Source of the DNA: Pseudomonadota bacterium
GTDB lineage: Bacteria; Pseudomonadota; Alphaproteobacteria; Sphingomonadales; Sphingomonadaceae
Direction of reading: 5' to 3'
DNA length: 9,210 nucleotides
Assembly: GCA_963205285.1 (NCBI GenBank)
Contig: CAUJJQ010000028.1
Span: 1 to 9,210 of the forward strand
The first letter of the stretch is position 1, and the number at the start of each line of letters is the position of its first letter. A program made the translations under genes and the position numbers. Shown in pieces: positions 1-7,882 of the stretch. The notes beneath the pieces were generated by a model that saw only the letters and a program-made list of their open reading frames with translations, was not told the origin of the DNA and made no database searches.

Positions 1-2
1 TT

Positions 3-182
3 GCCCGCGCCATGCCGCATGAAAGCTTGGGCGAAGTGATGCGTCGTGCCGACATCGCGCTCTATGCGGCAAAGGGTGCGGGCCGCAATATCGTGTGCTT
101 TGCCGATGACGAAGCCGAAGCCGATGGCGCTGGCGCTGCAAACCCACGATCGGTTATGGCTTTGTCGCGCGCGGCGCGTTAG
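3..182 (+). CDS. Diguanylate cyclase (GGDEF domain), C-terminal end only
   Basis: This is the last 59 codons of a gene that begins left of the window. The frame reads through RRADIALYAAKGAGRN (codons about 14-29), the closing segment of GGDEF domains (consensus ADxALYxAKxxGRN), and then a 30-residue acidic and Ala-rich tail before TAG at 180-182. GGDEF proteins condense two GTP into c-di-GMP. The catalytic GG(D/E)EF loop lies outside the window, so activity and any sensor domain cannot be judged. The next gene starts about 14 bp downstream on the same strand and could be cotranscribed. The family call is firm; the enzymatic call is inferred. Confidence 0.85.
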   Translation, partial: ARAMPHESLGEVMRRADIALYAAKGAGRNIVCFADDEAEADGAGAANPRSVMALSRAAR

Positions 183-196
183 CTTGCGGGCTTTGG

Positions 197-619
197 ATGC
201 TGGATATGCCCGAACCCACACCCCTGATCGACAGCATGTCGCGCCGCGTGGCGCGCGCGGTGCTCATCCTTTTTTACGGCGCGGCGGGGGTGCTGCATTT
301 GTGGAACCCGCGCCCCTTTCTATCCATCATGCCGCCATGGGTGCCCGCGCCCGAACTGGTCGTTGCGCTGACGGGTGTTGCGGAACTGGCCGGAGCGGCA
401 GGGTTGCTCATCCCGCGGTTCCGCCGCGCAGCCGGGGTGGGGCTGGCGCTCTATGCCCTGTGTGTCTGGCCGGCCAATTTCCAACATGCGCTGCAGGATT
501 TGTCGCACGGCACAGGGCTTCCCGCGCTCTACCACATCCCGCGACTTGCCGCACAACCGCTGATTATCTGGCTGGCATTGTGGGCAGTAGACTTTTGGTC
601 AGTCGTCAAAAAAGCATGA
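197..619 (+). CDS. DoxX-like small integral membrane protein
   Basis: A 140-residue hydrophobic protein with about four predicted membrane segments, near residues 19-37, 52-72, 77-94 and 118-135. The patterns GAAGVLHLWNP in the first helix, VALTGVAELAGAAGLLIP in the second, and a helix ending near WPANFQHA are typical of DoxX/DoxX-like membrane proteins, whose biochemical role is generally unknown. No good ribosome binding site stands before ATG 197. In-frame ATGs at 206 and 236 are alternatives, and the last (MSRRVARAV) begins right at the first basic stretch before helix one. It lies 14 bp after the GGDEF stop, so it may be the last gene of that transcript. No cytochrome or enzyme motifs are visible. 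The family assignment is by pattern recognition. Confidence 0.75.
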   Translation: MLDMPEPTPLIDSMSRRVARAVLILFYGAAGVLHLWNPRPFLSIMPPWVPAPELVVALTGVAELAGAAGLLIPRFRRAAGVGLALYALCVWPANFQHALQDLSHGTGLPALYHIPRLAAQPLIIWLALWAVDFWSVVKKA

Positions 620-729
620 TAAAATTATACTTTTCAGTAAGCATTTTGTGCAAGATAAGTATCGAAAATGGCGCAAGGTCAATAGCCTAGCGACAGGATT
701 CAGGCCAGACGGCACGTACGTTGGGGCCC

Positions 730-775
730 GGGGGTGGCAAGAAGGCGCAGGGGACCGCGCCCTTTGGCCGCCCCC
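730..775 (+). terminator. Strong GC-rich hairpin followed by a short A/T run
   Basis: GGGGGTGGC at 730-738 pairs with GCCGCCCCC at 767-775 (nine pairs, one G-U). Nested inside, AAGGCGC at 742-748 pairs with GCGCCCTT at 757-764 with one bulged base. AATTTTA follows at once, so on the + strand this could terminate the transcript from the DoxX-like gene, which ends 110 bp upstream. The T run is short and interrupted, so it may instead be part of a structured leader of the next gene, together with the second hairpin at 784-813. Confidence 0.4.
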
Positions 776-783
776 AATTTTAT

Positions 784-813
784 GGGCGATACCATGTTGA
801 TGGTGCTATGCCC
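784..813 (+). other. Second hairpin, just before the next start codon
   Basis: GGGC 784-787 pairs with GCCC 810-813, ATA 789-791 with TAT 807-809 and CCAT 792-795 with ATGG 800-803, leaving a GTTG loop, one bulged G and a TGC bulge. It ends 5 nt before ATG 819, where a ribosome binding site would normally lie. The pairing is seen in the sequence; any regulatory role is inference. The rest of the 620-818 gap has an AT-rich stretch (about 617-680) in which I see no clear promoter. Confidence 0.35.
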
Positions 814-818
814 GCGCG

Positions 819-1214
819 ATGCACGCCATCCACATCCAACGCATGATCGCCATACCCTATTTCCTGCTCGGCGGGTGGTGCCTGATCGCGCCGCATATGG
901 TCGAACGATGGACGATCAACCCGCCCTATCAGCATTTGTCCACGACCAGTGCGCTGTTGATCGGCTGTTTCGGTGCCCAGGCGGTGCTGGGCGGCATATT
1001 CATCTGGTTCAGCCGTTGGACGCGCGCGACTTTCCTTGCCTACGCGCTCTCGCTGCTCCCCTTTTTCATTTTCAACTATTGGTTTGTTTTTGTCGTGCCG
1101 GTGCTGGGCGGCTGGATGGCGCTAGATTTCGGAGCCAATGCGGCGATGCTGGGGTTAAGCCTGTGGGGTTGGCGAAAGGTAGCGGGTGGGTTTTCCACCT
1201 TCGTTGAAAACTAG
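819..1214 (+). CDS. Uncharacterised four-helix membrane protein
   Basis: I do not recognise the family. The 131-residue product has four hydrophobic stretches, at about residues 9-27, 43-64, 70-92 and 94-117, and is rich in aromatic residues (FFIFNYWFVFVV near 80-91). It has no cysteine clusters, ATPase motifs or catalytic signature that I can see. An in-frame stop at 798-800 limits the start to ATG 819 or the internal ATG 843; 819 is chosen because it gives a short polar N-terminus before helix one. No purine-rich ribosome binding site precedes it; instead a hairpin ends 5 nt upstream. The gene ends at the point where the Fic remnant begins, so its last residues (FSTFVEN) may have been altered by that junction. 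Confidence 0.65.
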   Translation: MHAIHIQRMIAIPYFLLGGWCLIAPHMVERWTINPPYQHLSTTSALLIGCFGAQAVLGGIFIWFSRWTRATFLAYALSLLPFFIFNYWFVFVVPVLGGWMALDFGANAAMLGLSLWGWRKVAGGFSTFVEN

Positions 1215-1393
1215 CCGATTTCTCGCTGCTTGAGGCCGGTTCGGGCGATGCCGGAAAGCGCGAAGATAACCGCGCGGTCTATAATTATGTGCAGGGGCTG
1301 GAGACGGCGATAGGTCGGCTCGACGATCTACCGATTTCCAGCCGGCTGCTGCGCAATGCGCACCGGCTGTTGCTGGAGGGGGTTACGAGATGA
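1208..1393 (+). pseudogene. Remnant of a Fic-family protein (Fic N-terminal domain piece)
   Basis: The frame from 1208 to TGA 1391-1393 has no suitable start codon. It reads KLADFSLLEAG, then KREDNRAVYNYVQGLE, then LDDLPISSRLLRNAHRLLLEGV. This order matches the part of Fic proteins between the inhibitory or N-terminal helix region (consensus TLxDLLLxEAG, then EVxNYVxALE) and the segment LPLSxRLIREIHxxLLxGVRG. The upstream start and the whole catalytic Fic core downstream (HPFxxGNGRxGR) are absent, so no AMPylation activity is possible from this piece. It overlaps the end of the preceding membrane-protein gene by 7 bp and lies just before the DUF2726 gene. It is probably a scar left when a Fic gene was deleted or overwritten at both ends. 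Confidence 0.75.
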
Positions 1394-1421
1394 TAACCAC
1401 TGCCCGGCTATGGTGCAGGCC

Positions 1422-2084
1422 ATGCCGAGCGAGATTCTAGCCCTGATCGACAAACCATTGCTGCTGGCGCTGGTGCTCGCGGTGGGCGCCGTGATTGGCA
1501 TGGGCGCCGAACGGACGGTCGAAGGTTGGAAGCGCACCGAACGGCGCGAACGGTGGCAAGGGCGCAAGGGTCCGAAGGCGGGGTGGCGCGGCCGGTGGAC
1601 AGGCGGCAAGGCAAAAGCCGCGCCGCCGCCCAAGGCTGCCAGTCCTGTGGCGACCGCCGCCGAGCAATTGCGCGTGGTGATGGAGGCTGAATTTTCGGCG
1701 CGACCCTTGCTCAATCAGGGCGAACGGCGCTTGCTGACGGTGCTCGACAAGGCGCTGGTCGACGAAAGCCCCGGCTGGCGCGCGATGGGGCAGGTGTCGT
1801 TGGGCGAGATATTGGCCAGCCCGAATGAAGCGGCCTTTTTCGCGGTCAATTCAAAGCGCGTCGACCTGCTCATCATCGACGCCGACTGCCGACCGCTCCA
1901 CGCGATAGAGATGCAGGGAACCGGCCATCACCTGGGGCAGAACACCGCCGCGCGCGACGCGGTAAAGCGCGAGGCGCTACGCCGCGCCGGCATCGGCTAT
2001 GTCGAGGTGGTCAGCGGCGACACCCCCGCCGAAGTACGGGCGATGGTGCGCAAGCTGGTGGGGCGGAGTTTAGGGGTTAAGTAA
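1422..2084 (+). CDS. DUF2726 protein with N-terminal membrane anchor
   Basis: About 220 residues from ATG 1422. The first 30 residues contain one hydrophobic segment (LLLALVLAVGAVIGM), then a very basic Arg/Lys/Gly/Pro linker, then a DUF2726 domain from about residue 80 to the end. Recognisable elements are the amphipathic FSARPLLNQGERRLLTVLDKAL stretch, in two parts QGERRLLTVLD and VSLGEIL, then RVDLLIIDADC, LHAIEMQG, and a final RDAVKREALRRAGIGYVEV. The D...E.Q...K order resembles the PD-(D/E)XK nuclease-like fold of DUF2726, with ExQ where ExK is usual; that is inference. ATG 1410 is an alternative start; neither has a clear ribosome binding site. The last three codons and stop lie inside the left copy of the 25-bp inverted repeat, so the C-terminus was set or changed by that element. 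Confidence 0.75.
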   Translation: MPSEILALIDKPLLLALVLAVGAVIGMGAERTVEGWKRTERRERWQGRKGPKAGWRGRWTGGKAKAAPPPKAASPVATAAEQLRVVMEAEFSARPLLNQGERRLLTVLDKALVDESPGWRAMGQVSLGEILASPNEAAFFAVNSKRVDLLIIDADCRPLHAIEMQGTGHHLGQNTAARDAVKREALRRAGIGYVEVVSGDTPAEVRAMVRKLVGRSLGVK

Positions 2085-2097
2085 ACTGTCACCGTAA
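2073..2097 (+). repeat. 25-bp inverted repeat, left copy
   Basis: The sequence starts GGGGTTAAGTAAACTG and ends CACCGTAA. Its exact reverse complement, with no mismatch, is at 4033-4057. The repeat supplies the GVK-stop end of the DUF2726 gene. The two copies bracket the AT-rich DUF262-DUF1524 gene. From memory, similar AAGTAAACTGTC sequences occur next to IS200/REP-type transposase genes in other proteobacteria; that resemblance is unverified. I see no target-site duplication outside the pair. Confidence 0.9.
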
Positions 2098-2171
2098 TGC
2101 AAATAGAGAATCTCGTGTTGAACAATACAAAAAAATTCGTATTTCAGAGTTAAGCTGACAGGGAGGCGAGA

Positions 2172-3977
2172 ATGAAAGAGCCGCGAAAAGAGTCTATCGG
2201 ACAACTCCTGACTGGCGGGGTCGAATATGTCATACCTCGATATCAACGAGCGTATGATTGGAAAAGCGATTCACAAGTTGGTGAATTTATCGCCGATCTG
2301 ATTTGTGCGTCAGAAAGCAAAGACCGAGAATACCTCTACCTTGGTCCTATGATTTTCGATGCGTCAGATGACAGGAAAAAGACAACAATTTCTGTAATAG
2401 ATGGCCAACAGCGCCTTACCACAACTCTCATACTCTTGATGGCGCTTCGCGACTATGTCCGAATAGATCTCGATAACGAGTCCGTTGCACAATCCATCCA
2501 GCAAATGATCTCAAACTCTGACGCATTATCATCAGAGGCTCATCATCGCCTGACGCCGTCCCCTGTCATATCACATATTTTTCCTGTCATGAGCGATTAC
2601 GGATGGGACGGCAAGTTTCCCTCCAAAATAACCGTTCAAGGCAAGCAGATTGGAATTAAACGAGAAGTAAGCCGCGTAAAACCAATTTACGACTTTTGCC
2701 GTGATCAAATTGCTGAGCATGTTGGAATAGATATTAGTAAAGCTAGAGAATTCGCTAGGCAAATTCGTGATTACACCTTTGTAATTCGTATTGAAATTGA
2801 AGACAGTTCCGAAGCTTTCGAAATATTCGAACGAACCAATGCGCGAGGTAAAGAACTAGAGGTTACAGATTTACTCAAAAATTATCTTTTTTCTAAAGAG
2901 ACAGAGTATCTTGATGATGATCTCGATGACTTATGGGACACAATTGTCTCCGATTTTGGATCTTCGCCTACCAAGGCCATAAAGCAATTCTGGATATCTA
3001 GAGCAGGAAAAGTTAACTCTCGGCAGCTTTATCGAAAAATTAGAGAATATGCTGACAAACAAGGTATAAATTATTTTCTGGAGGAGCTTTCCGATTTTTC
3101 AGATTTTTATAGAGTCTATAACCAACCTGACTATGGAGCAATGACTGATTTATTGACCAAATATAATTTTCCTAAAGAGAAGATGGTTATGAAGGAATTT
3201 CATAGATCAATTTCTGTTTTGAAGATGTTTAATATTACACAGCCCATTCCTCTCATTTTCTCCGTGCTGCAAAGCTTCCGTGCTGACGACGGCGATAAAG
3301 AGGATGCGAAAAAGGTGATTTCATTATTGAGGGCGATCGAGTTTTTCCACATCGCAAACAACAAGGTAGGTGGAAAGATCGGCAATGAAAGCGAAGGAAA
3401 ATATGCTGAGTTCAGCGATAAGGTTTTCAACGACGAAAATCTTTCTGCAATTCCAGGTATTAGGTCTTGGTTTGAAAAGGCGATGCTCTCATTAGACGAG
3501 TTTTTAGCGAGCTTCAGATCGCTCTCTTACGATAATAAATCTGAACGAAATACCATCAGGTATGTTTTCGATAGGCTTGTCAACGATGGTGCGAAGGACG
3601 GCCAGACTCTAGACCTCCTCGACGTGCTGTCTGCTCAATCGGGAATTAGGCCAAGTTATGATATCGAACATCTTACGCCGAAATCTCATAAAAAGGACGA
3701 GGATCACAATCAAATTCTGAATAGCATCGGGAATCTCGTTGTCATTCCAAAACAGATCAATGGCATTTTGGGAGATAAAGAGTTTTCAAAGAAGATTGAA
3801 ATACTCAAGTCACCTCATAAACATGACAACAATATAAAGAATGTGCCCAGTTATCTTCAACAATTTGTCGAAGAATATGGTAATAAAAATTGGGACGATG
3901 AAGCTATAAGATCACGCGCCGATGAGCTTGGTAGTAGAGTTTTTGATGTTCTTGCTAACAGGTCTTCATATAAATAG
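2172..3977 (+). CDS. GmrSD-like restriction protein (DUF262 N-terminal, DUF1524 HNH C-terminal)
   Basis: A 601-residue single-chain protein. The N-terminal DUF262/GmrS part shows IPRYQRAYDW (residues 21-30), VIDGQQRLTT (75-84; the ParB-like nucleotide-using motif of the family) and FERTNARGKELEVTDLLKN (219-237). The C-terminal DUF1524/GmrD part shows DIEHLTPKS (497-505) with His500, then IGNLVVIPKQIN (519-530) and an FSKK segment (538-541), the HNH-type nuclease layout. GmrSD is a type IV system that cuts modified phage DNA using NTP. Whether this protein has that substrate is inferred. GGGAGG at 2161-2166 sits 5 nt before ATG 2172 and fixes the start. TTGAAC (2118-2123) and TATTTC (2140-2145) form only a weak candidate promoter. 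The gene is far more AT-rich than its neighbours, using AT-ending codons freely. It appears intact and was probably acquired by transfer. Its stop lies 2 bp from the stop of the thiC fragment facing it. Confidence 0.9.
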   Translation: MKEPRKESIGQLLTGGVEYVIPRYQRAYDWKSDSQVGEFIADLICASESKDREYLYLGPMIFDASDDRKKTTISVIDGQQRLTTTLILLMALRDYVRIDLDNESVAQSIQQMISNSDALSSEAHHRLTPSPVISHIFPVMSDYGWDGKFPSKITVQGKQIGIKREVSRVKPIYDFCRDQIAEHVGIDISKAREFARQIRDYTFVIRIEIEDSSEAFEIFERTNARGKELEVTDLLKNYLFSKETEYLDDDLDDLWDTIVSDFGSSPTKAIKQFWISRAGKVNSRQLYRKIREYADKQGINYFLEELSDFSDFYRVYNQPDYGAMTDLLTKYNFPKEKMVMKEFHRSISVLKMFNITQPIPLIFSVLQSFRADDGDKEDAKKVISLLRAIEFFHIANNKVGGKIGNESEGKYAEFSDKVFNDENLSAIPGIRSWFEKAMLSLDEFLASFRSLSYDNKSERNTIRYVFDRLVNDGAKDGQTLDLLDVLSAQSGIRPSYDIEHLTPKSHKKDEDHNQILNSIGNLVVIPKQINGILGDKEFSKKIEILKSPHKHDNNIKNVPSYLQQFVEEYGNKNWDDEAIRSRADELGSRVFDVLANRSSYK

Positions 3978-3979
3978 CA

Positions 3980-4029
3980 TCAGACATTCTCCCTGTCGCC
4001 CGCGCCCATATATAATTCGCGGTCGGTTT
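3980..4029 (-). pseudogene. Fragment of a second thiC 3' end
   Basis: Read on the minus strand, the frame gives [15 protein letters not shown] and a TGA at 3982-3980. The real ThiC here ends [15 protein letters not shown]. At DNA level 3989-4029 matches 4578-4618 in 38 of 41 positions. Two of the three differences are silent (Leu and Glu codons) and one changes Gly to Asp. All three are G or C in thiC and A or T here. The match stops abruptly at 4030, 3 bp before the right inverted repeat. The fragment is therefore a scrap of another thiC allele carried with the DUF262 gene, or a decayed local duplicate. Confidence 0.8.
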
Positions 4030-4032
4030 GAG

Positions 4033-4057
4033 TTACGGTGACAGTTTACTTAACCCC
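4033..4057 (-). repeat. 25-bp inverted repeat, right copy
   Basis: This is the exact reverse complement of 2073-2097. It starts 3 bp after the thiC fragment and ends 4 bp before the stop codon of the DUF2442 gene on the minus strand. Both copies have the same orientation relative to the gene just outside them, so each also follows a 3' end. Together with the left copy it delimits a 1985-bp unit. Confidence 0.9.
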
Positions 4058-4061
4058 CAAT

Positions 4062-4322
4062 TCACGCAGCCCTCGCCGCCGGCGCGCCCCGCAGCAACCC
4101 TTCGGTGCTCAAATCCTCATCCACATCGGGCCAGTGGATGCCGTAACCACCGCCGCATTTTTCCCAATGCGCGCGCTGTTCGGGGGTGGCACCCACGAGG
4201 CGGGGATACCAGACGAGAGGCACGGCGATGGTGCGGCCGTCCATCAGGTCGACGATCAGGCGGTGATCGTCGAAGCGGACGTGGAGGACGCGCTCGTCGG
4301 TCACCCTAGTCGAAATATTCAT
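4062..4322 (-). CDS. DUF2442 family protein
   Basis: An 86-residue protein with the usual DUF2442 layout: VLHVRFDDHRLIVDLMDGR (13-31), the IAVPLVWYPRL strand and helix start (32-42), a helix with ATPEQRAHWE (45-54), then GGYGIHWPDVDEDLSTEGLLRG (57-78). DUF2442 genes are commonly found just after DUF4160 genes, as here, and the pair has been suggested to act as a toxin-antitoxin-like module, without a proven function that I know of. Its ATG overlaps the TGA of the frameshifted DUF4160 frame (ATGA at 4322-4319), and would overlap the restored DUF4160 frame by 17 bp, so translational coupling is expected. The gene ends 4 bp from the right inverted repeat. It looks intact. Confidence 0.85.
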   Translation of the reverse strand: MNISTRVTDERVLHVRFDDHRLIVDLMDGRTIAVPLVWYPRLVGATPEQRAHWEKCGGGYGIHWPDVDEDLSTEGLLRGAPAARAA

Positions 4323-4537
4323 GCCACTTCTCCAACAGCATCGCGCGATGTTGGGCTGTCAGCTGGATAATGCCAGAAATCTCGTGCGCGGAAGCTCCGG
4401 CTCTTGGCCACTTCGAGGCTGTCGAGCCAGATTTTGATCGTCGCTTCGCCCCGGTCGATATGGACGTGCGGCGGCTCGTTCGGTTCGTGGCTGTAGAAAT
4501 AGAAGCGGAAGCCATTCAGACGGAGAAGGGTTGGCAT
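4306..4537 (-). pseudogene. DUF4160 family protein, frameshifted
   Basis: From ATG 4537 the frame reads MPTLLRLNGFRFYFYSHEPN, then PPHVHIDRGEATIKIWLDSLEVA and SRSFRA, a typical DUF4160 start. It then runs into an unrelated tail and stops at 4319. The expected DUF4160 end (HEISGIIQLTAQHRA, then LLEKWHEYFD, stop at 4308-4306) is present one frame over. The switch falls in a CGCGC run near 4384-4391; loss of one GC unit, giving FRA-HEI if restored, would explain it. AGGA at 4550-4547, about 9 nt upstream, supports the start. It lies 31 bp after thiC on the same strand and may share its transcript. The gene is probably inactive, unless the shift is a sequencing error or is bypassed by ribosomal frameshifting. 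Confidence 0.8.
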
Positions 4538-4568
4538 ATGCTGTCATCCTTTCTCCGCCCGGCGCTGC

Positions 4569-6679
<2,111 letters not shown>

Positions 6680-6731
6680 GATAGGGGGCGCGCATGCAAT
6701 AGTCTAGCGCTGTGACATTGGCGCACCGACA

Positions 6732-7796
6732 TTATGTGCGCGCGCTGCGCACCATCTGGTGGATCAAACCCGTCATCGTCACCAGCCATGCGGCAAGCGC
6801 GACAAAGATGATGGTGCGCGGCAGCAACAACAGAAAATCAAAGCCGAAACTATGCGCCAGTCGATAGGTGGCGGTGGTGTACATGCCGAGCGGAAAGACC
6901 ATCCCCCAAAATGCAGGTTCATAGCGCAGCGGGTCGCGCTTCCAGCCATATCGCCACAGCATCAGGGCAAAGAGAAAGGGTATCCACCATGTCGCGATTG
7001 CCCAGAAAAACAAAGTAAAGCCGTGGATGAAGGGGAGGCAGGGGCCAAGCAACGGCCAGTCCCCCGCCCGGTCGATCAGCGAAACCCCGGCCAGCGTTGC
7101 AATCGCCACCGCGCCCATGTTGATCCAATATGGCGGGCCAAAATCCCCCGCGCTCATCCGCACAAAGGTCAGCCGATAGAAAATGAGCGGGATGATCGCG
7201 AGGTAAAGCATCGCCCCGATGAGGAAAAAGACGAGCGCCAGAAACATCAAAACATCCGCGCCCTCTCCGCCACCGCCGCCCAGCGCCGCGCGCAGCACGA
7301 CGAGCGATTGGGTCGCCACCGCCGCGATCAGCCATGCCCCGTTGATCCCGCCTGCCAATGTCGGCTTGCGTTCGCGCACCGTCACTGCGGTGAAAAATCC
7401 GTACATGATGATGAGCCAGAGGCAGAGCGCGAACCACCACAGAGCGCTCGCCACCCCGTGCCAGCCCGCGACCAACAGATTTTGGGTGCCGAAAACCGCG
7501 CTCCCGGCAACGATGGTGAAGAAACCGGGCGCGCGCTGATGGTCGGCCATGTCGCGCAGTAAATCCCCGCGAAAGGCGATGGCGCGGGTCAGGGTCAACA
7601 GCCAGAGCAGGGGATAAGCAACCCAGTTCACCCCCAGCAACAGTTGCGGGATATAGGCAAAGTGCAGCAATTTGGCGGCGATGGCGATGACGCCGGTGGC
7701 CATCACCAGCGCGAAATATCCGGGAAAAAGATAATGGGCGGCGGCCAGCCAGCGGCGCTTTGCTGCACTGCCTGCGCGGATGATCGCTGCGCCCAT
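6732..7796 (-). CDS. TDT-family transporter (TehA/SLAC1-like)
   Basis: A 354-residue inner-membrane protein with about ten hydrophobic helices. It has the family's first-helix pattern FPGYFALVMATG (24-35) and the late-helix pattern YEPAFWGMVFPLGMYTTATYR (292-312, in parts EPAFWGMVFP and MYTTATYRLA). The TDT family includes TehA (tellurite resistance), Mae1 (malate uptake) and the SLAC1 anion channel; the substrate here cannot be read from the sequence. No TehB methyltransferase is next to it. ATG 7796 is used; the upstream region (GGGAATGGCGGGC) is a weak ribosome binding site. The gene ends 53 bp before the 5' edge of the thiC riboswitch. The 86 bp separating it from the HD-GYP gene are AT-rich and may hold its promoter, though I see no clear -35/-10 pair. 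Confidence 0.85.
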   Translation of the reverse strand: MGAAIIRAGSAAKRRWLAAAHYLFPGYFALVMATGVIAIAAKLLHFAYIPQLLLGVNWVAYPLLWLLTLTRAIAFRGDLLRDMADHQRAPGFFTIVAGSAVFGTQNLLVAGWHGVASALWWFALCLWLIIMYGFFTAVTVRERKPTLAGGINGAWLIAAVATQSLVVLRAALGGGGGEGADVLMFLALVFFLIGAMLYLAIIPLIFYRLTFVRMSAGDFGPPYWINMGAVAIATLAGVSLIDRAGDWPLLGPCLPFIHGFTLFFWAIATWWIPFLFALMLWRYGWKRDPLRYEPAFWGMVFPLGMYTTATYRLAHSFGFDFLLLLPRTIIFVALAAWLVTMTGLIHQMVRSART

Positions 7797-7882
7797 TGGT
7801 GCCCGCCATTCCCCATATGAAAGGATGGTCAGACTAAATCAGCGTCGGCAATATATTTTGATATGCCGCAAAATGCGCTGGT

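Noticed and set aside
1374..1440. GGAGGGGG followed by ATG 1390 as a translation start
   Set aside because: The frame from 1390 stops after about 16 codons and is out of frame with DUF2726; the purine run is part of the Fic remnant (LLEGV).
2055..4070. Target-site duplication outside the inverted repeats
   Set aside because: The bases just outside the two copies (GGAGTTTA on the left, CCAATTCA on the right) do not match convincingly.
6721..6741. GCGCAC/GTGCGC hairpin as a terminator of the TDT gene
   Set aside because: Only six pairs, overlapping the stop codon, with no T run after it on the minus strand.
6919..7809. A 296-codon minus-strand frame overlapping the TDT transporter gene
   Set aside because: It is Arg/Gly/His-rich shadow sequence; the overlapping frame gives a clean ten-helix transporter.
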